Below, in pieces: positions 1 to 7,928 of a DNA stretch of 64,000 nucleotides. Location of the stretch: the NCBI RefSeq assembly GCF_000426245.1, contig NZ_AUEZ01000017.1, positions 62,001 to 126,000 on the forward strand, given 5' to 3'. The notes below the pieces were generated by a model. The model was given only the letters and a program-made list of their open reading frames with translations. It had not been told where the DNA came from and did not search any database. Position numbers and translations under genes: made by a program. Every line of letters begins with the position of its first letter. The stretch's first letter is position 1. The DNA comes from Bradyrhizobium sp. Ai1a-2. Lineage in GTDB: Bacteria; Pseudomonadota; Alphaproteobacteria; Rhizobiales; Xanthobacteraceae.

Positions 1-427
1 GCGAGAACATGACGATGCTGTCGGCAAGCCACACCGCGGGGATGTAGGTAATTCGCCGCATCCAGTTCAGCCCGGACCATTCATGTTCGACCAGGATGAT
101 CCTGCGCCGCCTGAGCCTTGCGATCGCGAGCGTGATGAGCGGCCGCAGGATCACGCGTTTCCAGGCCACGATCGGAAAGTTGCAGACCACGCTCTGCGCC
201 GAGCCGATCGCGCGCCAGATGTCGCGGAGCGATCCTTGGCCACGCGTCAGGGTTAACGTTTGGCTACTGCCGGGATCGAGCTTTTCGATCGCTTCACTGA
301 GCAGACGCGTGAACTGCCCGACGCCGCAGTGCATCTCGGCTCCCGCGCCGAGGAACAGCGCCCGATATCGCGGTGTAGAGGTCATCGCTGCAGCGGCAGG
401 GCTTCCGGAGTGATCTCGGTTAGCCAT
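1..427 (-). CDS. glycosyltransferase, N-terminal part (cut by window edge)
   Basis: The reverse strand carries an open frame that runs off the left edge, about 142 codons long. Its N-terminus (RYRALFLGAG, then GVGQFTRLL) has the Gly-rich first strand and 'GVGxFT' loop of GT-B family glycosyltransferases that build surface polysaccharides; this assignment is inference from a fragment. Two in-frame ATGs are possible, at 427 and 385. I prefer 427 because AAGG lies about 8-10 nt upstream, whereas 385 has no Shine-Dalgarno. It is divergent from the JmjC-like gene and CelD-type acetyltransferase, which fits an exopolysaccharide locus continuing to the left. The catalytic C-terminal domain is outside the window. 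Confidence 0.6.
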   Translation of the reverse strand, partial: MANRDHSGSPAAAAMTSTPRYRALFLGAGAEMHCGVGQFTRLLSEAIEKLDPGSSQTLTLTRGQGSLRDIWRAIGSAQSVVCNFPIVAWKRVILRPLITLAIARLRRRRIILVEHEWSGLNWMRRITYIPAVWLADSIVMFS

Positions 428-567
428 AGCGCGCAGACCTTAGCTTCCGGTAAGCGCCCAAAACAATGCCGGCACCGATCTTGCCAATTCTGGTGTGAAG
501 GCTGCCCGGTCGTCCCGCAATGGGACATCGGACGATTGAAACGACGCAAGGCGACCAGGAGCGCGAC

Positions 568-1503
568 ATGACGACAGGCAAGATCTTCACCAAATGGGAC
601 GACACCCATTCGGAGCTCTGGGGCCATCAGCCGATCCGGCTCGCGCATGCGATGCACAAGCAGCCCGCGTTCTCGATGAACGAGCTCGCGAAGCTGATCG
701 AGAGTTATCCGCGCGAGCATTACAGCCTGGTCAAGACAGGCGCGAAGGGCGCCAGCCGGATCTGGCGCGAAGGCGAGATCGGCAAGCTCAGCGGTCGCCA
801 GGTCATCGAGGCGATCTCGCGCGGCGGTCTGTGGCTCAACCTGCGCAACGTCACCTCAGTCGATCGCCGCTTCCGCGAGATGGTTGACCGGATGTTTGCG
901 GAGATCGGTGCCAAGGTCCCCGGCTTTGATGCGCCGACGCATCAGGCCGGCATCCTCGTCTCCTCGCCGGATGCGCAGGTCTACTACCACTCCGACCTGC
1001 CGGGGCAGGGATTGATCCAGATCGCCGGCCGCAAGCGCGTCTATATCTATCCGAACACGCCGCCGTTTATCCGGCCGGAGCACCTAGAAGACATCGCGCT
1101 GTTCGACGTCGAGGTCGATATCCCCTATGCGCCCTGGTACGACCAGCACGCCCAGGTGATCGATCTCGAGCCTGGCCAGATGTTGAACTGGCCGCTGAAC
1201 GCGCCGCATCGGGTCGAGAATCTCGGCGTCGTCAACATTTCGATGACGGTTTCCTACGTCAACGACGAGATCCGGCGCGCGCAGATCCTGCATCTCGCCA
1301 ACGGCATGCTGCGTCATCGCTTCGGCTACGCGCCGAAGAGCCGCAGCCTGCGCGGTCCGTCCTTCCTTGCCAAGCAGGTGATGCAGAAGCTCCTGCGCGA
1401 CAGCAAATGGGTGAAACGCGAGCGCGCGGTGCGCCGTGCGATCGACTTCCGTCTCGACGAGACCGATCTCGGCAAGATTGTCGACTTGCCGAAGGCGGCG
1501 TAG
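568..1503 (+). CDS. JmjC/cupin-like protein of a polysaccharide locus
   Basis: A 311-residue cytosolic protein without signal peptide. The ATG at 568 is preferred over an upstream start at 520 because AGGAG lies 6 nt before it. The centre has an HxD pair (His141-Ser-Asp143) followed by a Gly-rich strand, and a distal His214 in 'NAPHRV', the arrangement of the Fe(II)/2-oxoglutarate facial triad in JmjC/cupin-8 oxygenases. Whether it is an oxygenase or a non-catalytic cupin is not known. It ends 15 nt before the CelD-type acetyltransferase, so the two are probably co-transcribed, and the glycosyltransferase is divergent. A role in modifying or regulating a surface polysaccharide is inference. 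Confidence 0.6.
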   Translation: MTTGKIFTKWDDTHSELWGHQPIRLAHAMHKQPAFSMNELAKLIESYPREHYSLVKTGAKGASRIWREGEIGKLSGRQVIEAISRGGLWLNLRNVTSVDRRFREMVDRMFAEIGAKVPGFDAPTHQAGILVSSPDAQVYYHSDLPGQGLIQIAGRKRVYIYPNTPPFIRPEHLEDIALFDVEVDIPYAPWYDQHAQVIDLEPGQMLNWPLNAPHRVENLGVVNISMTVSYVNDEIRRAQILHLANGMLRHRFGYAPKSRSLRGPSFLAKQVMQKLLRDSKWVKRERAVRRAIDFRLDETDLGKIVDLPKAA

Positions 1504-1518
1504 GCGCGGCGTGCGGCG

Positions 1519-2706
1519 ATGACAGTACTTGCGACATCGGCGAGCAAGTTCTCGGCGCGGGCAGAAGCGCACGCGGCCGGCTACCGCGTCGAGATTTTTG
1601 CGGAGTGGAGGCAGGCGGCAGCGCGATGGGGAGCATTCGCGCCTCCGACTGCGTTCCAGAATCCGCAATGGTATGAAGCCTGGTACGCCGCTTTCGCCGA
1701 AACCGATGGCGTCTCGCCGGTGATCGCCTTCGTCAGCAATGCTGTGACCGGCGAGCCGGCGGCGCTGTTGCCGTTGATCCGTCGTCGGCAGGGCAGCATT
1801 CAAGTGATCGAGTTCGCCGACCTTGATCTCACCGATTACAACGCGCCGTTGCTTGGGCCCGCCGCGCCGCGCGATGCGGCGGCAGCGCGCGCGTTCTGGC
1901 GCGACCTGCGCGCCGCGTTGCGCCGGCTGCCCGGCGGCGCCGATCTCATCCGCTTGCGCAAAATCGCACCCGATCTCGACGGCCGGCCCAATCCGCTGGC
2001 GCTGCTGGATGGCGTGGCGGTTTGTCCAGTCAACGGCAACCTCGTCACCACGGGCGAGGATTTCGATGCCTGGCGCTACACGCTGGAGCGAACCACGCGC
2101 AAGGAATTGGAGCGGAGCTGGCGCGTGTTCACCCGCGACCCCGCCGCCGCATTCGGTATCGCGCAAGACGCTGATGAGGCGTTGCGGGTTCTCGCGACGA
2201 CCGAGGCGCAGCAGAGCTCGCGAATGCAGAGCCTTGGAGTGAAGTTCATCCTCAATGACCAGAATTGCGCTGCGTTCTATCGCAGTCTGGTCCGCAACGG
2301 CATCGGCAATGGCTACGCCATCGTGTCGGCGCTAACGGCGGGCGAGGAGGTGGTGGCGACGCTGCTCGGTGTCCGCAACGGCTCGCGCTACGTGATGATC
2401 CGCATCAGCAACGCCGGCGACAAATGGAGCAACTGCTCGCCGGGACGGCTGATCATCGAGCGCACCATGGCAGCGCTGCACAAGCAGGGCGTTCGCGAGT
2501 TCGATTTCTCGATCGGCAACTACGCCTACAAGCGCCGCTTTGGCGTCAAGCGCCTGCCGCTGCTCGACATCAGCGCCGCCTTGAGCTGGCGCGGATTGCC
2601 CCATGCGCTCCGCGATCGGGCCGCGCAGGAATTGCGCAACTATCCGAAGCTGACGACGTATCTGAAACGCGCACTCGGTAAACCGTCATCACGCGAAGAA
2701 ACCTAA
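1519..2706 (+). CDS. GNAT family acetyltransferase, CelD/BcsL type
   Basis: A 395-residue protein resembling the CelD/BcsL proteins of rhizobial cellulose and exopolysaccharide clusters. The N-terminal third is a degenerate GNAT half; residues about 170-330 form the second acetyltransferase-like fold, with the conserved end 'FDFSIGNYAYKRRFG' typical of this family, whose members carry 'D..xGx..YK..F'. It probably acylates a sugar or lipid-linked precursor in the cytoplasm. ATG at 1519 lies 15 nt after the previous stop, so it is the second gene of a two-gene unit. The acyl donor and acceptor cannot be read from the sequence. Confidence 0.7.
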   Translation: MTVLATSASKFSARAEAHAAGYRVEIFAEWRQAAARWGAFAPPTAFQNPQWYEAWYAAFAETDGVSPVIAFVSNAVTGEPAALLPLIRRRQGSIQVIEFADLDLTDYNAPLLGPAAPRDAAAARAFWRDLRAALRRLPGGADLIRLRKIAPDLDGRPNPLALLDGVAVCPVNGNLVTTGEDFDAWRYTLERTTRKELERSWRVFTRDPAAAFGIAQDADEALRVLATTEAQQSSRMQSLGVKFILNDQNCAAFYRSLVRNGIGNGYAIVSALTAGEEVVATLLGVRNGSRYVMIRISNAGDKWSNCSPGRLIIERTMAALHKQGVREFDFSIGNYAYKRRFGVKRLPLLDISAALSWRGLPHALRDRAAQELRNYPKLTTYLKRALGKPSSREET

Positions 2707-2855
2707 CCTGCTTTAATGCAGATTTGTCACACTCACGCGGATTGTGTGGGTGTTCGTTCTATGTTCGCAAAAGTCCACAATTGTGGTCGCTGCAGTGCCG
2801 TATGCTGGCTTTCGGGTTGGGCCACCGGGGAATGTTTCCGCAAGGAGAAGCCGAC

Positions 2856-3047
2856 ATGCCAGCCTATATCCATCACCACACCGTGGAGCCGGACTTCATC
2901 ATCTGCCCGAGTTGCGCAGGTCTTCCGATGTTCGTCGCGGATGTTGCGCCACATTGGAGTCTGGCGAAGATCGACTTCACCTATGAATGCTCCGATTGCG
3001 GCGCGCAGATCAGGCAGACGGTGACCAAGCCGGAACTGTTGAACTAG
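2856..3047 (+). CDS. small zinc-ribbon-like protein (63 aa)
   Basis: A 63-residue protein starting at an ATG with AAGGAG 8 nt upstream. It has two Cys pairs, CPSC (residues 17-20) and CSDC (45-48), spaced like a zinc ribbon, plus an N-terminal His cluster (IHHH). No membrane segment or signal peptide. Function unknown; small one-domain zinc ribbons usually bind nucleic acid or act as accessory subunits. The TAG stop codon is the first triplet of a palindromic repeat that follows (R4), so the gene end is set by that element. Confidence 0.6.
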   Translation: MPAYIHHHTVEPDFIICPSCAGLPMFVADVAPHWSLAKIDFTYECSDCGAQIRQTVTKPELLN

Positions 3048-3134
3048 AGCGTTTTCGAGCGAAGTGGACGCCGGTTCGCGTGAAGAAAACGCGTCAAAGC
3101 AAGAATCGAGAGCCTCGGTTCTGATTCATCAGAA
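3045..3134. repeat. palindromic intergenic repeat, family R4
   Basis: About 90 bp beginning TAGAGCGTTTTCGAGCG and carrying the outer arms GCGTTTTC and GAAAACGC, with GTGGA and TTCGCGTGAAG between them. A diverged second copy lies at 33492-33580. The first three bases are the stop codon of the zinc-ribbon gene. Confidence 0.65.
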
Positions 3135-3205
3135 CAGGCCCTCGAGCGTGATTGCCGAAGCAAATACGCTCAAGATATGAAATCATGATCCAGGGTCGGC
3201 GCGGC

Positions 3206-4153
3206 TCAGAATTGCCGCACCACGCCGGGCCGGCCAATCGGGCATTCCAGCGCAGCGCGATCCCATTTTGCGGCATTCGCGGCAGCCTCATAGGTGCTTT
3301 GTAGGAACTCCAGCACCGCCCGATCGGGATCGGTGGAAGTGCGCGCGGCATCATAGGGCAGGATGAATTCGCCGAGCGCCTCGCTGAAGAAGGCCGCGTC
3401 GGGGCGCACCTTGGCAGTGCGGAAGCCCGCAGGTTCCGGGTAGGCATAGGAATAGAACGCCGGATAATCGATGGCGCCGCCGCCCGGCCAGAATCCCGCG
3501 CTGCTCACCTCGTGTGAATAGGCTTCCTGCGCCACCGCATCCGGCAGGTTCGGCACGCCACCGGGATGGCGTGGTGCCGGCCTGCCGGAGAAACGTGTCA
3601 CCGCGAGATCAAAGCTGCCCCAGAAAAAATGGACGGGGCTGGCTTTGCCGAGAAAGCCGGTACGGAATTGTTTGAACAGCCGGTCGCAGGTCAAGAGGAT
3701 CGGGAAGAAGCGCTTCACCGCGTCCGCATCGTAGGAACGGTGCTGGTCGTCTTCCGTGAAGCGGATCGCGTCCGGCACTTCGTTTGGCATTTCGTCGATC
3801 ACAACGTCGATGTCGAGCTGTTTCAGCGCGGCGAGCACCGTCGCGTAGAAGTTCGCCACCGAGAGCCCGGCCAGAGCAAAATGCCGCTCAGCGCCGTCGC
3901 TGGTCGAAATGCGCAAGGCGTGGTCGACGAAATCGAAATCGATTTGAAACGTTCTAATCCCGTCGGGGATTGGCGACGTGGTCAATCCGCGCGCCGTGAC
4001 ATAAAGCGCGATGTGCCACGAATGGTTCAGCCACGGCGTCTTGGCCAGCCGGATCTTGCCGACGATCTGGGTCCAGAGCTGCAGCGTGGCTGAGGTGTCA
4101 CGCCATGCTGCGGTCGGCAGTTCCGGCCATTGAATTTGCTTGGTGTTATTCAT
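3206..4153 (-). CDS. DUF5996 family protein
   Basis: A 315-residue protein from the ATG at 4153 (an in-frame ATG at 4165 is also possible). It opens with 'WPELPTAAWRDT' and contains 'TPWLNHSWHIALYVTARGLTTSPIP', both typical of the DUF5996 family, and ends with 'EFLQSTYEAAANAAKWDR'. No signal peptide, no membrane segment, no recognisable catalytic motif. The family has no established function. It stands alone: the small gene on the same strand is 87 nt upstream, and the 3' side is an R4 repeat region. Confidence 0.7.
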   Translation of the reverse strand: MNNTKQIQWPELPTAAWRDTSATLQLWTQIVGKIRLAKTPWLNHSWHIALYVTARGLTTSPIPDGIRTFQIDFDFVDHALRISTSDGAERHFALAGLSVANFYATVLAALKQLDIDVVIDEMPNEVPDAIRFTEDDQHRSYDADAVKRFFPILLTCDRLFKQFRTGFLGKASPVHFFWGSFDLAVTRFSGRPAPRHPGGVPNLPDAVAQEAYSHEVSSAGFWPGGGAIDYPAFYSYAYPEPAGFRTAKVRPDAAFFSEALGEFILPYDAARTSTDPDRAVLEFLQSTYEAAANAAKWDRAALECPIGRPGVVRQF

Positions 4154-4239
4154 GCCAGGCCCCATGGTGATCGTGAACGCAATTATTTTATCACGAGTTC
4201 GTCAGGGCAGCTCCAAGGATGGAGCGCGACAAAGCGACA

Positions 4240-4371
4240 TCACGACTTCGTGCATTCCGGACAGCGGCGTTGCCCGCGCGTGGCGCGGAAAAGGCTCTTG
4301 CACCACCAGCGTCGCGCCATCGCCTGCAGCGGTCTTCGCACCAGCTGCGCCATGAAAAGCATTTCAACCAT
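4240..4371 (-). CDS. small Arg/Cys-rich protein (43 aa), putative
   Basis: A 43-codon frame whose ATG at 4371 has AGGGA about 7-8 nt upstream. The product is strongly basic with a Trp-Trp pair and an Arg-rich core, and ends in CPEC (residues 37-40), a possible half metal site. A strong 12-bp hairpin (4395-4427) lies in its presumptive leader. I do not recognise a family. Support is the ribosome-binding site and plausible composition only, so a chance frame is possible. Confidence 0.4.
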   Translation of the reverse strand: MVEMLFMAQLVRRPLQAMARRWWCKSLFRATRGQRRCPECTKS

Positions 4372-4394
4372 ATCGTAGTCCCTGACGCGCATGT

Positions 4395-4427
4395 GCCGCC
4401 AGGTCCGGGGGGCGAGGACCTGGCGGC
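4395..4427. other. 12-bp perfect hairpin upstream of small ORF
   Basis: Arms GCCGCCAGGTCC (4395-4406) and GGACCTGGCGGC (4416-4427) pair perfectly around a 9-nt loop. Read on the minus strand it ends 24 nt before the 4371 start codon and is not followed by a T-run, so it is not a standard terminator. A weaker hairpin (4455-4484, arms GTGCGG/CCGCAC) lies next to it towards wrbA. Confidence 0.5.
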
Positions 4428-4532
4428 TGCAGTCATGCGGTTTTGAACATGAAGGTGCGGCCGAAATGAAGGCTCCGACCGCACGCCCTACATAGGGCCA
4501 CGTTCACAAACGAGAATGCCCTCCAACTCGCA

Positions 4533-5132
4533 TCAGCCATGCAGTTTCTTCGCGGTCTCCGCGATCACACGTCCTTGATAACGAGCGCCCGCAAGCTCGT
4601 TCGCGCTCGGTTGCCGGCTGCCGTCGCCGCCGGTGATCGTGGTGGCGCCGTAGGGCGAACCGCCGGTGATCTCGTCGAGCTTCATCTGACCGGCGAAGCC
4701 GTAATTGAGGCCGACCACGGTGAGACCGAAATGCAGGAGGTTGGTGATAATCGAGAACAGCGTCGTTTCCTGGCCGCCATGCTGGGTCGCGCTCGAGGTG
4801 AAGGCGCCGCCGACCTTGCCGTGCAACGCGCCCTTCGCCCAGAGACCGCCGGCCTGATCGAGGAAGTTCGCCATCTGCGAGGACATGCGGCCGAAGCGGG
4901 TGCCGGTGCCGATGATGATCGCATCATAGTTGGGGAGGTCATCGATCTTCGCGACCGGCGCCGCCTGGTCGAGCTTGTAGTATGACGCCTTTGCGACTTC
5001 GGCCGGCACCAGCTCGGGCACACGCTTGATATCGACGGTGGCGCCGGCTTCGCGCGCGCCTTCGGCGACCGCATTGGCCATGGCCTCGATGTGACCATAG
5101 GCGGAATAATAGAGGACGAGAACTTTGGCCAT
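4533..5132 (-). CDS. wrbA: NAD(P)H:quinone oxidoreductase WrbA
   Basis: A 199-residue flavodoxin-like protein matching WrbA in length. The FMN phosphate loop is at residues 9-16 (YSAYGHIEA), the conserved [11 protein letters not shown] and '[15 protein letters not shown]' segments line the flavin site, and it ends with the WrbA-type '[10 protein letters not shown]'. It reduces quinones by two electrons with NAD(P)H, avoiding semiquinone radicals, in the cytoplasm. AAGGAG precedes the ATG. It lies downstream of pirin and an SDR on the same strand and near a divergent LysR gene, suggesting a quinone/redox-stress unit; an R5 palindromic repeat separates it from pirin, so separate transcription is possible. 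Confidence 0.93.
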   Translation of the reverse strand: MAKVLVLYYSAYGHIEAMANAVAEGAREAGATVDIKRVPELVPAEVAKASYYKLDQAAPVAKIDDLPNYDAIIIGTGTRFGRMSSQMANFLDQAGGLWAKGALHGKVGGAFTSSATQHGGQETTLFSIITNLLHFGLTVVGLNYGFAGQMKLDEITGGSPYGATTITGGDGSRQPSANELAGARYQGRVIAETAKKLHG

Positions 5133-5180
5133 GATGGCTCTCCTTTGGTTGGGTGTTGTTGAAGTTGGGGGGAGTTAGAG

Positions 5181-5290
5181 CGTCATTGCCGGGCCTGACC
5201 CGGCAATCCGTCACAATCGAGAAACCTTTCGAAGGGGATGGATGTCCTGATCATCCCCGATCAGGTCGGGGACAGGCATCCGGGCATGAC
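5181..5290. repeat. palindromic intergenic repeat, family R5
   Basis: About 110 bp with an outer frame CGTCATTGCCGGG ... CCGGGCATGAC, made of nested inverted repeats (CCGGGcctgaCCCGG; CCCCGATCAGGTCGGGG). It lies between pirin and wrbA. A second copy lies between groES and groEL at 35333-35408. Confidence 0.7.
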
Positions 5291-5299
5291 CGGTGGAGT

Positions 5300-5998
5300 T
5301 TACGCGGCGTCAACCAGCACCAGCTCGGAATCCTCTAGTGCAGTGATCGTCAGCTTGGCTTCGTCGCGAATTGCGGCGCCGTCGCGGGCTTCGACGCGCA
5401 CGCCGTTCACTTCAATGCTACCGGCCGCGGGCACGAGATAGAGGTGCCGCTTTTGCTCCGGGGCATATTCCGCGCTCTCGCCGGCCTTCAGCGTGGTGGC
5501 AAGCACCCGCGCCCTGGCGCGGATCGGCAGCGCGTCGGCATCGTCCTCGAAGCCGCTCGCGATCGTGACGAGCTTGCCGGAGCGATCGGCCTTCGGGAAA
5601 GGCTTGGAGCCCCAGGTCGGCTCGCCGCCTTGCGTCAAGGGCTCGATCCAGATCTGGAAGATCTTCGTCTTCGACGGCTCCAGATTGTACTCGGCGTGGC
5701 GGATACCGCTTCCCGCGCTCATCACCTGCACGTCGCCGGCCTCGGTCCGGCCCTTGTTGCCGAGCGAGTCCTGGTGCGTGATCGCACCTTCGCGGACATA
5801 GGTGATGATCTCCATGTTGGCATGGGGATGCGGCGGAAAGCCGGTGTTCGGGGCGATCTCGTCATCGTTCCACACACGCAGCGCACCGTGGCCCATATTG
5901 CCGGGATCGTAGTGGCTACCGAAGGAGAAGTGATGTTTTGCCTTCAGCCAGCCATGGTTGGCGCCGCCGAGCTTCGCATAGGGTCTGAGTTCGATCAT
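5300..5998 (-). CDS. pirin family protein (YhhW-like)
   Basis: A 232-residue bicupin protein, the same length as E. coli YhhW, which has quercetinase activity. The metal-site signature HPHANME (about residues 58-64) gives two His and a Glu, with a further His in 'GIRHAEYN'. The ATG at 5998 is used; the open frame extends upstream but without pirin homology. Role: cytoplasmic iron-binding redox sensor or dioxygenase; the natural substrate is not known. It starts 67 nt after the SDR gene and precedes wrbA, the usual company of pirins in proteobacterial redox operons. Confidence 0.9.
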   Translation of the reverse strand: MIELRPYAKLGGANHGWLKAKHHFSFGSHYDPGNMGHGALRVWNDDEIAPNTGFPPHPHANMEIITYVREGAITHQDSLGNKGRTEAGDVQVMSAGSGIRHAEYNLEPSKTKIFQIWIEPLTQGGEPTWGSKPFPKADRSGKLVTIASGFEDDADALPIRARARVLATTLKAGESAEYAPEQKRHLYLVPAAGSIEVNGVRVEARDGAAIRDEAKLTITALEDSELVLVDAA

Positions 5999-6065
5999 GG
6001 GATTTTCCTTTTCGATTGCTGGCGGAGGGCCGGGCATTTTGCCCGGCATCTCCAGAAATTTCGGA

Positions 6066-6818
6066 TCAGGCGTTAACGCCGCCGTCGACGTCGAGCACCG
6101 TGCCTGTGACGAAGGACGCTTCCGGGCTTGCGAGGAAGACGACGCCGGCGGCGATCTCTTCCGGCTTGCCGAAGCGCTGCAGGGCATGCTGCTTGCGCTG
6201 CAACTCGGCGAAGTCCCTGTTGTCATCGGGGTTCATCTCGGTGTCGATCGCGCCCGGCTGCAATACGTTCACGGTGATGCCGCGAGGGCCGAGGTCGCGC
6301 GCCGCACCCTTGCTGTAGCCGATGATCGCAGCCTTGCTGGCGGTGTAGTCGGCAAGGCCTGGGAACGAGGCGCGGGTCGCGAGATATGAGCCGATCGTGA
6401 CGATGCAGCCGCCTTCGCCCATCAATTTCGACGCAGTGCGGATCACTGTGACCACACCGTGGACGTTGATCGCGTCCTGTCGTTCGAGCGCGGCAGTGTC
6501 TGCGTTGGGATCGTCGACCGCGCCGCCGACGGCGACGCCGGCATTGTTGACGAGGATGTCGAGCCGGCCGAACGATTTTGCCACGTCGCTCACAAGCTTT
6601 TCGACGTCCGCGGGCGAGGCCTGGTCGGCCTTGAATGCGCGGGCCTCAACGCCCTTCGCCTTCAGCTCGGCAACAACGGCTTCCGCCTTGTCCGGCGAGG
6701 CGACGTAGCTGATGGCAACATTGGCGCCTTCATCCGCGAGCGCCTTGGCGCTGGCTGCGCCGATGCCGCGTGAGCCGCCGGTCACGAGTGCAACCTTTCC
6801 TGAGAGCTTCTTGGTCAT
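6066..6818 (-). CDS. SDR family oxidoreductase
   Basis: A 250-residue classical short-chain dehydrogenase. The Rossmann motif TGGSRGIG is at residues 14-21, NNAG at about 91-94, the catalytic Ser in 'TIGSYLA' and the YTASK motif carry the Ser-Tyr-Lys triad, and 'PGAIDTEMN' follows as in this family. It probably reduces a carbonyl with NADPH; substrate unknown. GGAG precedes the ATG. It is the first gene of the SDR-pirin-wrbA unit and diverges from a LysR gene across 116 bp with two palindromes, which suggests LysR control. Confidence 0.9.
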   Translation of the reverse strand: MTKKLSGKVALVTGGSRGIGAASAKALADEGANVAISYVASPDKAEAVVAELKAKGVEARAFKADQASPADVEKLVSDVAKSFGRLDILVNNAGVAVGGAVDDPNADTAALERQDAINVHGVVTVIRTASKLMGEGGCIVTIGSYLATRASFPGLADYTASKAAIIGYSKGAARDLGPRGITVNVLQPGAIDTEMNPDDNRDFAELQRKQHALQRFGKPEEIAAGVVFLASPEASFVTGTVLDVDGGVNA

Positions 6819-6880
6819 CGGATTTCTCCATTCGCTCTAATTCGATGAGCTATGGATATGCCGTCGCTGATGGTATAGAA

Positions 6881-6907
6881 ATAGAAACTATCGAAACTCA
6901 TTGTTTC
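6881..6907. promoter_or_regulatory. palindromes in the SDR/LysR divergent promoter region
   Basis: Two short dyads lie side by side between the divergent genes: ATAG-AAA-CTAT (6881-6891) and GAAAC-TCATT-GTTTC (6893-6907). Their position between a LysR gene and its divergent neighbour makes them candidate LysR boxes. No experimental or comparative support is available here. Confidence 0.4.
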
Positions 6908-6934
6908 CAATTGTGGCAGAGGGCGACCGCCAGA

Positions 6935-7843
6935 ATGTCAAAGCTCCCGGATTTCGAAGCGCTCGCGATTTTCGCAAAAGTCGTGGAATTACGATCATTT
7001 GCGGGAGCCGCAGCCGAGCTTGCGCTGTCGAAAGCGACCGTCTCCAAGGCGGTCAGCCGGCTCGAGGACCGGTTAGGGGCGCGGCTGTTCAACCGCACCT
7101 CGCGGCGGCTGGCGCTGACTGATGCCGGGCAAAAACTGTCCGAGCGCGCTGCGCGGCTGCTTGCCGACGGCGAGGCGGCCGAGAACGAGGCGTTGGCGCA
7201 GTCGGTCACCCCGCGCGGCCTGGTGCGGCTCGCGGTGCCCATGACCTTCGGAGTGAAATCGGTCGCGCCGCTGTTGCCGGAATTTCTGGAGAAATATCCG
7301 GAAGTGTCGATCGACCTGCATTTGAGCGATGCCACCGTCGATCTGATCGGCGAAGGTTTCGACGCGGGCTTGCGTGTCGCGCGCCTGCCCGATTCATCCT
7401 TGATCGCGCGGCGGCTCTGCGCGATGCCGCGTTACACGGTGGCGGCGCCGTCCTACCTGAAGCGTTACGGCCGGCCGACGCATCCGATGCATCTCGCCGA
7501 GCACAAATGCTTCGGCTACGCCTATCTCTCGACCGCGGGCGTCTGGCACTACACCAACGCGGCCGGCGAACAGGCGAACGTTCGTCCCGCCGGGCAGTTG
7601 CGCGTCAACAACGGCGAAGCGCTGCTTCCGGCCGTTCTCGCCGGCCTCGGCATCGCCGATCTCCCCGACTTCATCATTGGAGAGGCCATCGCGCGCGGCG
7701 AGGTCGAGGTGATCCTCAAGGGCTGGAAGCAGCCCGAAGGCGCCGTGCACCTGGTGACGCCCCCCGGCGGCCCACGCCCCGCGCGCGTCGAAGTGCTCGC
7801 GGATTTCCTGGCGAAGCATTTTACCAAGGGCAGGAAGCGGTGA
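6935..7843 (+). CDS. LysR family transcriptional regulator
   Basis: A 302-residue regulator. Residues 1-60 form the winged helix-turn-helix ('FAGAAAELALSKATVSKAVSRLEDRLGARLFNRT' region), the remainder a periplasmic-binding-like effector domain containing 'DAGLRVARLPDSSLIARRL', typical of the PA3398/CrgA-like subgroup. The ATG at 6935 is chosen because the HTH begins there; upstream codons are non-homologous. It is divergent from the SDR-pirin-wrbA unit and probably controls it in response to a quinone or electrophile (inference). Confidence 0.9.
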   Translation: MSKLPDFEALAIFAKVVELRSFAGAAAELALSKATVSKAVSRLEDRLGARLFNRTSRRLALTDAGQKLSERAARLLADGEAAENEALAQSVTPRGLVRLAVPMTFGVKSVAPLLPEFLEKYPEVSIDLHLSDATVDLIGEGFDAGLRVARLPDSSLIARRLCAMPRYTVAAPSYLKRYGRPTHPMHLAEHKCFGYAYLSTAGVWHYTNAAGEQANVRPAGQLRVNNGEALLPAVLAGLGIADLPDFIIGEAIARGEVEVILKGWKQPEGAVHLVTPPGGPRPARVEVLADFLAKHFTKGRKR

Positions 7844-7928
7844 GGCGGCGACCACCTTTGCACATCACGCCCTCCATCGGCTACGCTGTTCCCACAAATC
7901 AAACCAAACAAAAACCACTGGGGAGAAA

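Noticed and set aside
1084..2166. 360-codon reverse frame
   Set aside because: Antisense to the JmjC-like and CelD genes, no recognisable protein features.
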